In this document: positions 31,946-43,364 of the stretch, one piece after another | Position numbering within the stretch: the stretch's first letter is position 1 | Layout: every line of letters starts with the position of its first letter | Source of the DNA: Bradyrhizobium sp. Ghvi | GTDB taxonomy: Bacteria > Pseudomonadota > Alphaproteobacteria > Rhizobiales > Xanthobacteraceae | Assembly: GCF_900115265.1 (NCBI RefSeq) | Contig: NZ_FOVU01000004.1 | Location: forward strand, 62,001 to 126,000 | Reading direction: 5' to 3' | DNA: 64,000 bases | Position numbers and translations under genes: made by a program | The notes under the pieces: model-generated | The model's input: only the letters and a program-made list of their open reading frames with translations | Database searches by the model: none | What the model was told of the DNA's origin: nothing

Positions 31946-32188
31946 GTGAAGGCACGTGTCACCGTTACCCTAAAGACAGGCATCCTCGATCCGCAAGGCA
32001 AGGCCATCGAAGGCGCGCTGAAGTCGCTCGGCGTCGACGGGGTCGCCAGCGTCCGCCAGGGCAAGGTGTTCGACATCGAGCTCGCCGGCGCCGACAGGGC
32101 CAAGGCCGAAGCTGCGCTGAAGGACGCCGCGGACAAGCTGCTGGCGAATACGGTGATCGAGAATTATCGCATCGAGATGAAAGCATAA
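31946..32188 (+). CDS. purS: Phosphoribosylformylglycinamidine synthase subunit PurS
   Basis: PurS is the small structural subunit that bridges PurQ and PurL in the three-part FGAM synthase. Its 80 residues include ARVTVTLKTGILDPQGKAIEGAL, here seen as LKTGILDPQGKAIEGAL, and NTVIENYRIE at the end. The start codon is GTG at 31946, preceded by GAGGAAG. It is tightly linked to purC; purQ follows about 1.5 kb later after two inserted genes, and purL later still. Confidence 0.95.
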   Translation: MKARVTVTLKTGILDPQGKAIEGALKSLGVDGVASVRQGKVFDIELAGADRAKAEAALKDAADKLLANTVIENYRIEMKA

Positions 32189-32208
32189 GGGCAGGCGAAC
32201 TGCCCCAA

Positions 32209-32454
32209 GTGACGCCAGAGCTGATGTTCGAGGTTTTGAAATCGGTCCAGGCGCGGCTTGCGCAGGTCGATGGCAAAATCGATGAAATGAAGCAGGAGAT
32301 CCTGGCGTTGCGGACGCCCCAGAATGCTGCTCGCCAAGACGTTACGAGTGTCTTTCATGAGATCGCAGGGATTCATGCCACGTTGGTGAGGCATGAAGGC
32401 CGCCTCGATCGCATTGAGCGCAGGCTCGAGCTGAACGAGGCGCCTGTCCGATAA
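32209..32454 (+). CDS. Small coiled-coil protein of unknown function
   Basis: An 81-residue charged helical protein with heptad-like spacing (VLKSVQARLAQVDGKIDEMK, then HEGRLDRIERRLEL). No domain is recognised. The start may be GTG 32209 or ATG 32224. It begins 20 bases after purS and is on the same strand, so it is probably co-transcribed with purC-purS. The pattern suggests a small oligomeric coiled coil, but no function can be assigned. Confidence 0.55.
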   Translation: MTPELMFEVLKSVQARLAQVDGKIDEMKQEILALRTPQNAARQDVTSVFHEIAGIHATLVRHEGRLDRIERRLELNEAPVR

Positions 32455-32468
32455 AACCGGACGGGCGC

Positions 32469-33494
32469 TCACAGCCACCCCAGGCGACGGAAACGCCGGT
32501 ACAGACCTGCACACGCAAGCGCCATAAGTCCCATCACGACGAAGTAGCTGTATTCCCATTGCAGCTCGGGGATGTACTTGAAATTCATCCCGTAAATGCC
32601 AGCGACGGCCGTCGGGACGGCGAGGATCGCAAGCCACGAGGCAAGCTTCTTCGACACCGCGGTCTCCTGCGCCTGGCCGACCAAGAGGCTCGCTTCGAAC
32701 GCGAAGGCCAGCACCTCGCGCATGGAATCGATCCGCTCCTGGATATTGCGGACGTGGTCGGTGACGTCGCGGAACAGCGGCTGCATGGCCTTCCGCACCA
32801 TCGACAGCTCGTCGTGCTCCAGCCGGCGGCAGACTTCGACCAGCGGCCCGATGGCATTGCGCAGCCGCAGGAGGTCGCGGCGGAGCATGTACAATCGCTC
32901 GATCTGCGCCTTGCTGATCGGCTTCGAGAGCACGTCGTCCTCGATGCCTTCCACCTCGTCGTGAATGCTCTCGAGCACGGGAGAGTAGTTGTCGACGATG
33001 AAATCGAGGATCGCATAGAGGATGTAGTCCTCACCGCGGGCGAGCGCCCGCGGGCAGCTCTCGCAGCGCTCGCGCACGGCGGTGTAGGAGGTCGAGGCGC
33101 CGTGGCGGACGGTGACGAGATAGCCTTCGCCGACGAAGATGTGCGTCTCGCCGAAGGCGATCCGCCCCTCGATCAGCTGCGCCGTCCGCGCCACGATGAA
33201 CAGGGCCTCGCCGTATTGCTCGATCTTCGGCCGCTGGTGGGCGTGGTCGGCGTCCTCGATGGCGAGGTCGTGCAGGTCGAACTGCTTCTGCACCGCGCCG
33301 AGCAGCGCCGTATCGGGCTCGTGGAGGCCGATCCAGACCACGTGGCCGGGCTTGGCCCGCCAGCTCGAGGCCTCGCTGATGGCGATATTGGCGACGCGCC
33401 GGCCGTCGACATAGGCGCCGGCCGCGACGACGCCCTCGGTGGACACCGGTTCGGCTAGAGGTGTCGGCCGTGACGGGACATTCATGACATCCAT
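32469..33494 (-). CDS. corA: CorA-family magnesium/divalent cation transporter
   Basis: A 341-residue membrane protein. A long cytoplasmic N-terminal part ([40 protein letters not shown]) is followed by two C-terminal membrane helices. The pore signature is [11 protein letters not shown] between them, and the C-terminus RRFRRLGWL is basic as usual. CorA forms pentamers that import Mg2+ or export/import other divalent cations. ATG 33494 is preferred over TTG 33503 and ATG 33485. It is transcribed against the pur genes, separating purS from purQ. Confidence 0.93.
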   Translation of the reverse strand: MDVMNVPSRPTPLAEPVSTEGVVAAGAYVDGRRVANIAISEASSWRAKPGHVVWIGLHEPDTALLGAVQKQFDLHDLAIEDADHAHQRPKIEQYGEALFIVARTAQLIEGRIAFGETHIFVGEGYLVTVRHGASTSYTAVRERCESCPRALARGEDYILYAILDFIVDNYSPVLESIHDEVEGIEDDVLSKPISKAQIERLYMLRRDLLRLRNAIGPLVEVCRRLEHDELSMVRKAMQPLFRDVTDHVRNIQERIDSMREVLAFAFEASLLVGQAQETAVSKKLASWLAILAVPTAVAGIYGMNFKYIPELQWEYSYFVVMGLMALACAGLYRRFRRLGWL

Positions 33495-33652
33495 CCCGGG
33501 CAAGATCCTTGGGCAGCGGTGCCCTGGCTATGGCCTGTGTACAAGGCCATCAGGCGAGGCTAGCACTGGTAAAATCCCCGTCAAATGGCTATGTCTCCTG
33601 GCGAATTGGCCCATGGGCCAGCCCGATTCCAGCCATTGTCGGAACCCGAAGC

Positions 33653-34354
33653 ATGAAAGCCGCCGTCCTCGTCTTTCCCGGAATCAACCGCGAGCGCGAC
33701 ATGGCGCGGGCGCTGAAGCTGATCTCGGGCCACGAGCCGGCGATGGTGTGGCATGCCGAGCCGTCATTGCCCGCCGGCACCGACCTCGTGGTCGTGCCCG
33801 GCGGCTTCTCCTACGGCGATTATTTGCGCTGTGGTGCGATTGCCGCGCGGGCGCCCGTGATGGATGCGGTGCGCGACTACGCGGGCAAGGGCGGCCTCGT
33901 GCTCGGCGTCTGCAACGGTTTCCAGATCCTCTGCGAGTCCGGCCTGTTGCCGGGCGTCCTGATGCGCAATGCGCGGCTGAAGTTCATCTGCAAGGATGTG
34001 CATCTGCGTGTCGAGCGCTCCGACTCGCCGTTCACGCGCGGCTACAATGCCGGGCAGGTAATCCGCGTACCGGTCGCGCATGGCGAGGGCAATTACGAAG
34101 CGGATGAAGAGACCATCAAGCGGCTCGAAGGCGAGGGGCGGGTGCTGTATCGCTACTGCTCGGCCGAGGGCGTGGTCGACGATGCCAGCAACATCAACGG
34201 CGCTGCGCATTCGATCGCGGGCATCGTCAACGACAAGGGCAACGTGCTCGGCATGATGCCGCACCCCGAGAACCACGTCGAAGACATCATGGGCTGCACC
34301 GACGGCCGCGGCCTGTTCGCAGGCCTCACCGCGCATCTCGAAAAGGCCGCGTAA
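33653..34354 (+). CDS. purQ: Phosphoribosylformylglycinamidine synthase subunit PurQ
   Basis: PurQ is the glutaminase subunit that supplies ammonia to PurL. The 233-residue protein has [17 protein letters not shown] at the start, the nucleophile Cys87 in [10 protein letters not shown], and the catalytic His/Glu stretch [10 protein letters not shown] near the end. Start ATG 33653 ([10 protein letters not shown]) is the conserved one. With PurS and PurL it forms the split FGAM synthase. Confidence 0.96.
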   Translation: MKAAVLVFPGINRERDMARALKLISGHEPAMVWHAEPSLPAGTDLVVVPGGFSYGDYLRCGAIAARAPVMDAVRDYAGKGGLVLGVCNGFQILCESGLLPGVLMRNARLKFICKDVHLRVERSDSPFTRGYNAGQVIRVPVAHGEGNYEADEETIKRLEGEGRVLYRYCSAEGVVDDASNINGAAHSIAGIVNDKGNVLGMMPHPENHVEDIMGCTDGRGLFAGLTAHLEKAA

Positions 34355-34402
34355 GCTTCATTCCGCCCTCAACGCAGGCGGTCACCGTGGCGAGCCGTCG
34401 AA

Positions 34403-34882
34403 CTATGCGCTCGGCGGCGGGAGTGCCTTCCGTTTCATCCGCTTGATCGTGCCGGAAAATGTGAGCAACAGCCTCTGGCCGGCCATCATCTCCCCGCGCA
34501 AGAAGATCAGCGAACCGCCGGCGCGACTCACCTTGCCGGTACATTCGATCAGCTCGCCCTCGCGGGCCGCGTCGAGGAATTCGCAGGCAAAATTGGTCGT
34601 CACCGCCCGGCTGTCGAGGACATGGGTGGCGATCGCGAACAGCGAATAATCGGCAAAAGCCATGTAGCAGCCGCCGTGGACGTTTCCGGAGCCGTTAAGG
34701 TGCTTCTTTTCGACCCGGAAGGCGCAGCGGACGCTGCCGTCCGCCTCGATCCGGTGCCAGAAGGGGCCAACATGGGCTTCAAAGCTGTCGCGGATCCAGG
34801 TCCGCCAGCCCAGGAATTCGCCCTCCGTGGCGACGTGGAGGTCGGGGCGGCGAGGCGGGGGCGTTTTGGTCAATTCGTGCAA
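34403..34882 (-). CDS. PaaI-type hotdog thioesterase
   Basis: A 159-residue hotdog protein with the PaaI-like signature NVHGGCYMAFADYSLFAIA (residues about 67-85), in which the HGG turn and the acidic residue of ADY are the usual active-site elements. The second half has TTNFACEFLDAAREGELIEC. The substrate acyl-CoA is unknown. It is transcribed against purQ and purL and lies between them, an arrangement that interrupts the purine cluster. Confidence 0.88.
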   Translation of the reverse strand: MHELTKTPPPRRPDLHVATEGEFLGWRTWIRDSFEAHVGPFWHRIEADGSVRCAFRVEKKHLNGSGNVHGGCYMAFADYSLFAIATHVLDSRAVTTNFACEFLDAAREGELIECTGKVSRAGGSLIFLRGEMMAGQRLLLTFSGTIKRMKRKALPPPSA

Positions 34883-35069
34883 GGAAATGGGCCTTCAATT
34901 GCGGGTCTTTAGCCCTTAAATCCGATCCGTCCACGCCGTGCAATTCCTGTTCCCGCAAGGCCACCGGCCGCAAAACGTGGGACAGCGGGAAAATGCGTCA
35001 TAAAGGGCTTTTCCAAGCCCCCCGATGTTCCTAAGAACGGCCAAACCGCCGCCGAAAGCCTCTGAAGCC

Positions 35070-37280
<2,211 letters not shown>

Positions 37281-37297
37281 GGCGCGGCTACGCACTC

Positions 37298-37370
37298 CGT
37301 CATTGCGATAAGCAATCCAGAATCGTTCCGCAGACGCAGCCTGGATTGCTTCGCTGCGCTCGCAATGACG
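37298..37370. repeat. Palindromic intergenic repeat, family B copy 2
   Basis: Begins CGTCATTGCGA and ends CGCAATGACG, with the inner pair GCAATCCAGA / CTGGATTGC, matching the element at 11553-11639. It lies between the convergent stops of purL and the acyltransferase gene. Confidence 0.85.
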
Positions 37371-37379
37371 CGTGGGGCC

Positions 37380-38567
37380 TCACAACACGTGTGACGCGCC
37401 GGGAATCTTCCGCAAAGCCGCCGTGATGCCCCAGCTCAGGATCACTGTGAGCACGAAGCCGATCGCGGCCTTCACGATCGCCGGCAGTTCATAGTCGAAC
37501 AGCGCGTACTGGATCCACAGCGCGATCGGGTAATGCACCAGGAACATGCCATAGGCATCGGCCTGCATGCGGTCGAGCGGGGTCGGGCCCGGCGCCTTCG
37601 AATGCAGGAAGAAGGCGAGGATCGCGAGCAGGATCGAGGCCGAGAACAGCACCAGGAACGTGCCGTAGAAGACATGGTACCAGTGCGGCAGCACGTCGGG
37701 ATTATCGAGGATTTCGCGCTTGATGTAGATCATGCACCACATCAGGCAGTAGGGGATCAGCGTCACGATCATCCACAACCAGCGGCTCTTCGGCAGCTGG
37801 CCATCGGCGCCGAGGATGCCGCGATCGAAATTCGCAGCCCCGACGCTGACGCCAATGAAGAAATAGGCGAAGTAGAGCAGGATGCGGCTCGCCTGGACCG
37901 AGAACGGGCCGAACTCCAACCATCTGTTGGCGCCGAAATAGACCAGGGCGGGCACATAGGCGATGACGGTGACGACCGCCAGCATCAGCCAAAAGGCGAC
38001 CGGCTGCTTGAATCCCCGGAGCGAGACGCGGTTGCCTGGATCGACCAGATGCGCCGAGACCCGGTAGAGCAGGCTTGCGCTGAGGTCGAACGCCAACAGC
38101 ACCCAGACGAACCAGATCGGGCCGCTCGGCCACGGGCCAACGGTGATCGTCTTCGACCAGAACGCCGCGAAAGTCAGCTCGGGATTTTCGCGCAGTGCGA
38201 TCGCGTAATAGGCGAGCGGGATGATGGTGAAGGCCGCGACCGCGAACGGCAGGCCGAGCCGCAGCAGGCGGTCGCGCAGGAAGACCTGCGGCGCCTTGCG
38301 CGCGATGCCGGGCCAGGTGAACAGGCCCGACAGAAAGAAGAACATCGCCATGAAGAAGCTGTCCGTGGCGAGCACGACGATGTCGAAGCCGATCCACGAC
38401 GCCGGGTCGGTGTGACCGAAATAGGTGTAGGGAATGACCGCGTGATGCAGCAGCACCACCAGCGTCAGGAAGGTACGGGTGCGGTCGAGCGACAGATTGC
38501 GCGCTTTGGCCTTCGGCTCGGCATGCGCCTCTGCGCCCATCTTCGCAGAGTGTGACATCGTAATCAT
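37380..38567 (-). CDS. Acyltransferase-3 family membrane protein
   Basis: A 395-residue protein with about ten hydrophobic helices. The N-terminal motif LDRTRTFLTLVVLLHHAVIPY (shown here as LDRTRTFLTLVVLLHH) has the conserved arginine and histidine of acyltransferase-3/OpgC-like proteins, which O-acylate sugars and other envelope components. MFFFLSGLFTW and FLVHYPIALW are also family-like. The acceptor is unknown. The start at 38567 lacks a clear ribosome-binding site; ATG 38558 is an alternative. Confidence 0.82.
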   Translation of the reverse strand: MITMSHSAKMGAEAHAEPKAKARNLSLDRTRTFLTLVVLLHHAVIPYTYFGHTDPASWIGFDIVVLATDSFFMAMFFFLSGLFTWPGIARKAPQVFLRDRLLRLGLPFAVAAFTIIPLAYYAIALRENPELTFAAFWSKTITVGPWPSGPIWFVWVLLAFDLSASLLYRVSAHLVDPGNRVSLRGFKQPVAFWLMLAVVTVIAYVPALVYFGANRWLEFGPFSVQASRILLYFAYFFIGVSVGAANFDRGILGADGQLPKSRWLWMIVTLIPYCLMWCMIYIKREILDNPDVLPHWYHVFYGTFLVLFSASILLAILAFFLHSKAPGPTPLDRMQADAYGMFLVHYPIALWIQYALFDYELPAIVKAAIGFVLTVILSWGITAALRKIPGASHVL

Positions 38568-38611
38568 GGTCGCCCCGGTCGCACTTCTATCCGGGCCGGA
38601 CTGTGCCGCCG

Positions 38612-38692
38612 GGAACCCAATTCAGCAAGAGCGGTTTGCGCTGCGAAAATTGCTTGCCATGCCTGTAGGAACCAGTTCCCCACAACGCAGTT
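38612..38692 (+). promoter_or_regulatory. Two candidate EcfG (general stress) promoters
   Basis: GGAAC at 38612 followed after 16 bases by GGTT (38633-38636), and GGAAC at 38668 followed after 16 bases by AGTT (38689-38692), both resemble the alphaproteobacterial EcfG consensus GGAAC-N16/17-GTT. The second is 58 bases before a DUF1328 gene, a type of gene often in the general stress regulon. Confidence 0.5.
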
Positions 38693-38749
38693 AGCGTTCC
38701 CGAACGGGGTGGGCCGCCGGTTGCGGCCACAGATATTGCGGAGCTGGCG

Positions 38750-38923
38750 ATGACGATCTTGAAATGGGCGCTGATCTTCCTGCTGATCTCGATCGTGGCT
38801 GGCGTGCTCGGCTTCACCGGCATCTCGGCGGCCTCCGCCGATGTCGCCCGCTTTCTGTTCTATGTCTTCGTTGTGATCTTCCTGGTGCTGCTGATCCTCG
38901 GGCTGACGATCTTCAGGGCGTAG
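38750..38923 (+). CDS. DUF1328 small membrane protein
   Basis: A 57-residue peptide (starting [18 protein letters not shown] and ending [11 protein letters not shown]) with two hydrophobic helices separated by [14 protein letters not shown]. This is the DUF1328/YtjA family. The function is unknown; relatives are often stress-induced. GGAG lies seven bases before ATG 38750. Two EcfG-like promoters stand upstream, so sigma-EcfG control is plausible. Confidence 0.85.
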   Translation: MTILKWALIFLLISIVAGVLGFTGISAASADVARFLFYVFVVIFLVLLILGLTIFRA

Positions 38924-39031
38924 TCCGGGCGGGACCGCCGCAGGACCGGGAGTTTTACCGCTGGGCAAGAGGAAGCAAATCCAGATAATCTCTGGTTGCG
39001 TGCCTTTCATGGAGCGGGGCTGACCATCAGT

Positions 39032-40156
39032 ATGGGGCGAATATTTTCAGTGGTTAGGACAGTATTGTCCGTGCCCGTCGGCTTGTGCCTCGGCGTAACG
39101 TGCTTTGTTAGTTTTATGTTGTTGGGCAGTGAGGCCGCTGAGCGGCAAGGCGCGGCGGTCCCCAAGACGTTGCCGCCGACCGAGATCGGCAGACGCATTG
39201 CGTCCCTTCCCAACTACGCTCATTTTGGATTTTCAGGCGTCGCGTTTGATGCTGACCGGCTCTATGTCACGACCAACATCGGGCTGATCGAGGTGCAGGG
39301 TACCAGTGTCAAGTCTTTGCACAGCTGGTACTTGCGCGACGATGTCCTTGAGTGGCCGTGGGCAGACAGGGCGAGCAAGAGCCTTTGGCTTCAGCATATC
39401 CACGACGGCGTCCTGCGAAGGCTTGATGAGACTGGCTGGCATCTCGTCGCCCTTCCGGCCCCGCCGAATGCTTATGGTTACTATACCCGTGGCGATATGG
39501 TTGCAGGCTTCCATGTGACGTCCGATGCAACTGGTTTGCACCTCGTCGGGGCAGATCATGTCTGGACCTGGAGCCCGCCCGATCGCTGGATCTTGGATAC
39601 GTCGCCATCGGCGCCGGAATACAGCGGGTCTGTTGGCGTGGCCTTTTCGCGCGGCCGAGAAGCGCGAATCATGCGTTTGGGGTCTTGTTTCGGAGGGCCC
39701 TTGCCCTGCGACTATGCCTTCTACTGGCGAAATGGCCAGGACTGGAGCGAACCCAGGACCTTGCCGATGACACGCCCGAGCCAGATTCTAGGAACTGCGG
39801 ATGGCGTTTTTGCAAGAGACGACAAGGGCGAGCTCGTTCGGCTCGATGACGAGAGCGCTGTCGTGCTTGAAACGCCGGGGAAATGTGAAGCCGTTGCGCT
39901 GACATCTTCCGGCAAACTGATGGCGAGCTTTGTCGGCGCCGGAGTTTTCACGTTGACCTCGGACGGATGGACGAAGATTTTGGACTCTCCGTATGGACCG
40001 TCGGAAGGCGAGCACAGGGCTTATCTTGCCGAGAAGGATGGGACCGTCGCTTATGCAACTGATGGGAAATTGGAAAATTCAGGCACCACAGCGCTTTGGG
40101 TCGCGGAAGGCGGCCGTTGGACTCGTATTGATGTCGAGCATGCGGCCAAGAACTGA
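39032..40156 (+). CDS. Membrane-anchored or secreted protein of unknown function, propeller-like
   Basis: A 374-residue protein from ATG 39032 (an earlier TTG at 38996 is open). A hydrophobic N-terminal segment (LSVPVGLCLGVTCFVSFML) can anchor or export it. The rest repeats aromatic-rich strands separated by glycine/aspartate turns (GVAFDADRLYVTTNIGLIEV, GVFARDDKGELVRLDDESAV, AGVFTLTSDGWTKI), as in a beta-propeller of about six or seven blades. I recognise no family. The 5' part is less GC-rich than its neighbours. Confidence 0.6.
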   Translation: MGRIFSVVRTVLSVPVGLCLGVTCFVSFMLLGSEAAERQGAAVPKTLPPTEIGRRIASLPNYAHFGFSGVAFDADRLYVTTNIGLIEVQGTSVKSLHSWYLRDDVLEWPWADRASKSLWLQHIHDGVLRRLDETGWHLVALPAPPNAYGYYTRGDMVAGFHVTSDATGLHLVGADHVWTWSPPDRWILDTSPSAPEYSGSVGVAFSRGREARIMRLGSCFGGPLPCDYAFYWRNGQDWSEPRTLPMTRPSQILGTADGVFARDDKGELVRLDDESAVVLETPGKCEAVALTSSGKLMASFVGAGVFTLTSDGWTKILDSPYGPSEGEHRAYLAEKDGTVAYATDGKLENSGTTALWVAEGGRWTRIDVEHAAKN

Positions 40157-40167
40157 GCAATGAGCGG

Positions 40168-41274
40168 TCAATTGAGTGCAAGCGGTCTCACGTAGGCGAC
40201 CAGCTCCGCCAGGAACTCGTCGGGACGATCGAACGGCATGAAATGCCCCCCGCCCTGTACGCGGACGAATTCCTTATGGGGCGCCGTGATCTGGTTGAAG
40301 AGCTGTTCGACCGGCTCGATCGGCGTGTTGTAGTCCGCATCGCCCTCGATGAAGATCATCGGGATCGGAAACGCGAGTCCGAGCGAGGCGACGTCGCCCT
40401 TGAACATCGGGCCGTCTCGTCCGCGCAGATATCTTGCGGAGAAGGCCATGCCTTTGCGCCAGTTGTACCAGTCCAGCAGCGAGAAATCCGGCATGAACGG
40501 GGGCGGGATTGGACCCGCCAGCTCGAAGCTCTCGATGGATGGCAGCGCCAGCGCCTTGCTCCATCTGTCGGCAACAAGACGATTCCGTGGATTCATCAGA
40601 GGCTGTTCGGTAATCGGCGCCAACTCTGCCAAAGCCTCGCTGTTGCCGGCGGACTGCGCCAACTCTCGCAGATGCTTGATCGCGAGCTCGAATGACTTCT
40701 CGAATGTCACCCTTCCGACCACCTGTCCCGTGCCGACATAGGCATAAAACAGATCCGGCCGCTGCTTGACGATGTGAATGCCCAGGAACGAACCCCAGGA
40801 ATGCCCGACCAGGATAATCTTGTCTTTGTGCAAATGCGCTCGCAAATACTCGGCCAGCTCGATGCCATCCTGCGTCATTCGCTCCAAGGTCATTGATGGC
40901 GCGAGCGCATCCTCGCCAGCGGCGCCATAGGTGCGGCCGGCGCCGCGCTGGTCCCATTGCACGACGGTGAAATGCTTTTCCCAGGGAAGCCAGCCCGATG
41001 AGATCGGCCAGCTCGAGCCTCCGGGGCCGCCGTGGACGAACAGGAGAACCGGGTTGTCCCGATCCTCGCCGCGGATTTGAATCCATTGCTTGATGCCGCC
41101 GATGTCGACATATGCGCCCTCCTGCACCCCATTGGGGGAATGGATCGCGAGAACCTCAGCGGCAAGATGCTGGCGATAGGCACGAAACCCAAGTCCGGCA
41201 GCGGCGATCGCAACGAGGACGCCCGCCAATCCCAGCAACGAGACCCCGATCAGTCTTGCGGCCTTGTGCGGCAT
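40168..41274 (-). CDS. Alpha/beta hydrolase, proline-iminopeptidase-like, membrane-anchored
   Basis: A 368-residue S33-type hydrolase. An N-terminal hydrophobic stretch (LIGVSLLGLAGVLVAIAAAG) is probably a signal anchor, placing the enzyme in the periplasm. The oxyanion motif HGGPGGSS, the nucleophile in VGHSWGSFLG, the acid region FIEGDADYNTP and the His in QGGGHFMPFDRP are all present. This pattern fits proline iminopeptidases and related hydrolases, but the substrate is unknown. Confidence 0.85.
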   Translation of the reverse strand: MPHKAARLIGVSLLGLAGVLVAIAAAGLGFRAYRQHLAAEVLAIHSPNGVQEGAYVDIGGIKQWIQIRGEDRDNPVLLFVHGGPGGSSWPISSGWLPWEKHFTVVQWDQRGAGRTYGAAGEDALAPSMTLERMTQDGIELAEYLRAHLHKDKIILVGHSWGSFLGIHIVKQRPDLFYAYVGTGQVVGRVTFEKSFELAIKHLRELAQSAGNSEALAELAPITEQPLMNPRNRLVADRWSKALALPSIESFELAGPIPPPFMPDFSLLDWYNWRKGMAFSARYLRGRDGPMFKGDVASLGLAFPIPMIFIEGDADYNTPIEPVEQLFNQITAPHKEFVRVQGGGHFMPFDRPDEFLAELVAYVRPLALN

Positions 41275-41340
41275 CCTGTGCCTTGTATCGACGGGGGAAA
41301 GGCAGCCTGATGGCTGCCCCGGCTCTACGGCGGCGTCAGT

Positions 41341-41700
41341 CTATCCCACTTCCTCGATCTTCACCTTGTCCGGATAAAAGGCGAGGTGGCCTGAAATCTC
41401 CGTCATCGCAGGGAACGGCGTCTCGTAGGTCCAGATGGCATTGTCGAGCGTCTTGCCGTCGGCCTTGATGCTGTAATAGCTGGCGTCGCCCTTGTAGGGG
41501 CAGTGGGTGGTGCGGTCGGTGCGCTCCAGCAGCTCCATGTTGGCATCCTCCCGCGGCAGATATTGCACTGCCGGATACTTAGCCTCCTTCAGCGTCAGCG
41601 CCCTGGTGCTCTCGGCAATCACGATATCGCCCGCCATGACGCGAACGCGGCGGGGGTTTGGGGTGATGGTGATGGGGTGGTCCGGCCCTGGAAGCTTCAT
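41341..41700 (-). CDS. DUF427 protein
   Basis: A 119-residue protein with the DUF427 pattern: RVRVMAGDIVIAESTRAL, YLPREDANMELLERTDRTTHCPYKGDASYY-type centre (the core is TTHCPYKGDASYYSI) and DNAIWTYETPFP near the end. The family is widespread in proteobacteria and has no firmly established biochemical function. It is transcribed away from the BolA gene. Confidence 0.88.
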   Translation of the reverse strand: MKLPGPDHPITITPNPRRVRVMAGDIVIAESTRALTLKEAKYPAVQYLPREDANMELLERTDRTTHCPYKGDASYYSIKADGKTLDNAIWTYETPFPAMTEISGHLAFYPDKVKIEEVG

Positions 41701-41876
41701 ATCTTCACGCCTTTTCGATCATTCTGCCGTGCGCGGCACTTTGTCGTGCCTTTATCCCGATGGGATCAGGGATATAGTGCCTGAGAGCGTGACGTAGAAG
41801 GCCGTTCACGCTAAGTTTGGTCCTGCCGGGCCGGGGACCCCCGGCAGCGATTCGACGAGACAGGAGCAAGACCCGA

Positions 41877-42113
41877 ATGCCCATGGACGCCCACGATATC
41901 GAGGCGATGATCAAGGCAGCGATCCCCGATGCCGAGGTGACCATCCGTGACCTCGCCGGCGACGGCGACCACTATGCCGCGACCGTGATCTCGGAATCCT
42001 TCCGCGGCAAATCCCGCGTCCAGCAGCACCAGATCGTCTACCGGTCCCTGCAAGGCCAGATGGGTGGCGTGCTGCATGCGCTGGCGCTGCAAACCGGCGT
42101 GCCAGGCAGCTGA
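41877..42113 (+). CDS. BolA/IbaG-family protein
   Basis: A 78-residue BolA-fold protein: MIKAAIPDAEVTIRDLAGDGDHY, with HQIVYRSLQG near the end. BolA-like proteins pair with CGFS monothiol glutaredoxins to bind a shared [2Fe-2S] cluster; the CGFS glutaredoxin gene lies 3.8 kb away at 45925. The length and the GDGDHY loop fit the IbaG subfamily. AGGAG lies ten bases before ATG 41877. Confidence 0.85.
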   Translation: MPMDAHDIEAMIKAAIPDAEVTIRDLAGDGDHYAATVISESFRGKSRVQQHQIVYRSLQGQMGGVLHALALQTGVPGS

Positions 42114-42150
42114 CCTGATCGGCACCTGATCTGATCGCGCGACGGGGACG

Positions 42151-43350
42151 ATGATGGCTGCGGACAACAAGCGCGGCGCGATGTTTCGCGTCATCGTGCC
42201 GAACCAGCCGAGTCGCGTCACCAATGCCGAGCTGTTCTTCGATCTCGTCTTCGTCTTCGCGGTCACCCAGATCTCGCACACGCTGCTGCACCATTTCACG
42301 CCACTCGGGGCGGTGCATGTCACGGTGTTGTTTCTCGCCGTGTGGTGGGTGTGGGTCTACACCGCCTGGGTCACCAACTGGCTCAACCCCGAGCTGACGC
42401 CGGTCCGCCTCCTGCTGTTTTCGATGATGCTGGGCGGCCTCGTGCTGTCGACGACGATCCCGACCGCCTTCGAAGGGCGGGGCCTGTGGTTTGCGGTGGC
42501 CTATGCGGTCATGCAGGTCGGTCGGACTGCGTTCTGGATGTTCGCGACGCCGCGCCATCGCACGGCGGTCCGGCACAACGCAATTCGCATCCTGGTCTGG
42601 CTCTCGATCTCGGCGGTGTTGTGGATCGCAGGCGGCCTTTCCGAAGGAGAGACGCGGCTATGGCTGTGGATCGCCGCGGTCACCTGGGAATACATCTCGC
42701 CCGCGGTGCGCTTCTGGGTACCGAGGCTGGGCTTCTCGTCGGTCGAGGCCTGGGCCGTCGAGGGCAGCCACATGGCCGAGCGCTGCTCTCTCTTCGTGAT
42801 CATCGCGCTCGGCGAAGCCGTGGTCGTCAACGGCGCGACCTTTGCCGAGCTGGACTGGACCGCAGACAACATGCTCGCCTTCATCGCAGCATTGGTCGGC
42901 AGCATTGCGATGTGGTGGGTCTATTTCCACAAAGGCGCGGAGGCCGGCTCCGAGCGCATCTCGAAATCAGCCGAATCCGGCCGGCTGGCGCGGCTCGCCT
43001 ACACCTACCTGCACATGCCGATCGTCGCCGGCATCATCCTCACGGCGGTCTCGGACGAATTGGTGCTGAAGCACCCCTCTGACCATTCCGACGTGCGTAT
43101 CATCGTCAGCACGATCGGCGGCCCCCTGGTGTTTCTGGTCGGCACCATCCTGTTCAAGCACGCGATCCGGGGCTTCCTCCAGCTCTCTCACGGCGTTGGC
43201 ATCATCCTGATGCTGGCGCTGTGGTGGTTCGCCGCCGAGTTGTCGGCGCTTTGGCTGTCGGTCGTGACGAGTGCGATCATGATCGTCGTCGCGGTGTGGG
43301 AGTCGGTGTCGTTGGGGGCGAAGCCGGAGGAAGAGGCCGGGGAGCGTTGA
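42151..43350 (+). CDS. Low-temperature-requirement A (LtrA) family membrane protein
   Basis: A 399-residue protein with about ten to twelve hydrophobic helices. The family signature is ELFFDLVFVFAVTQISH near residue 27, followed by LAVWWVWVYTAWVTNWLNP and AERCSLFVIIALGEAVVVNG. LtrA was named from Listeria growth in the cold; the molecular function is unclear. It starts 37 bases after the BolA gene and may be co-transcribed with it. Confidence 0.9.
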   Translation: MMAADNKRGAMFRVIVPNQPSRVTNAELFFDLVFVFAVTQISHTLLHHFTPLGAVHVTVLFLAVWWVWVYTAWVTNWLNPELTPVRLLLFSMMLGGLVLSTTIPTAFEGRGLWFAVAYAVMQVGRTAFWMFATPRHRTAVRHNAIRILVWLSISAVLWIAGGLSEGETRLWLWIAAVTWEYISPAVRFWVPRLGFSSVEAWAVEGSHMAERCSLFVIIALGEAVVVNGATFAELDWTADNMLAFIAALVGSIAMWWVYFHKGAEAGSERISKSAESGRLARLAYTYLHMPIVAGIILTAVSDELVLKHPSDHSDVRIIVSTIGGPLVFLVGTILFKHAIRGFLQLSHGVGIILMLALWWFAAELSALWLSVVTSAIMIVVAVWESVSLGAKPEEEAGER

Positions 43351-43364
43351 GGCGCCGGAGCCTT

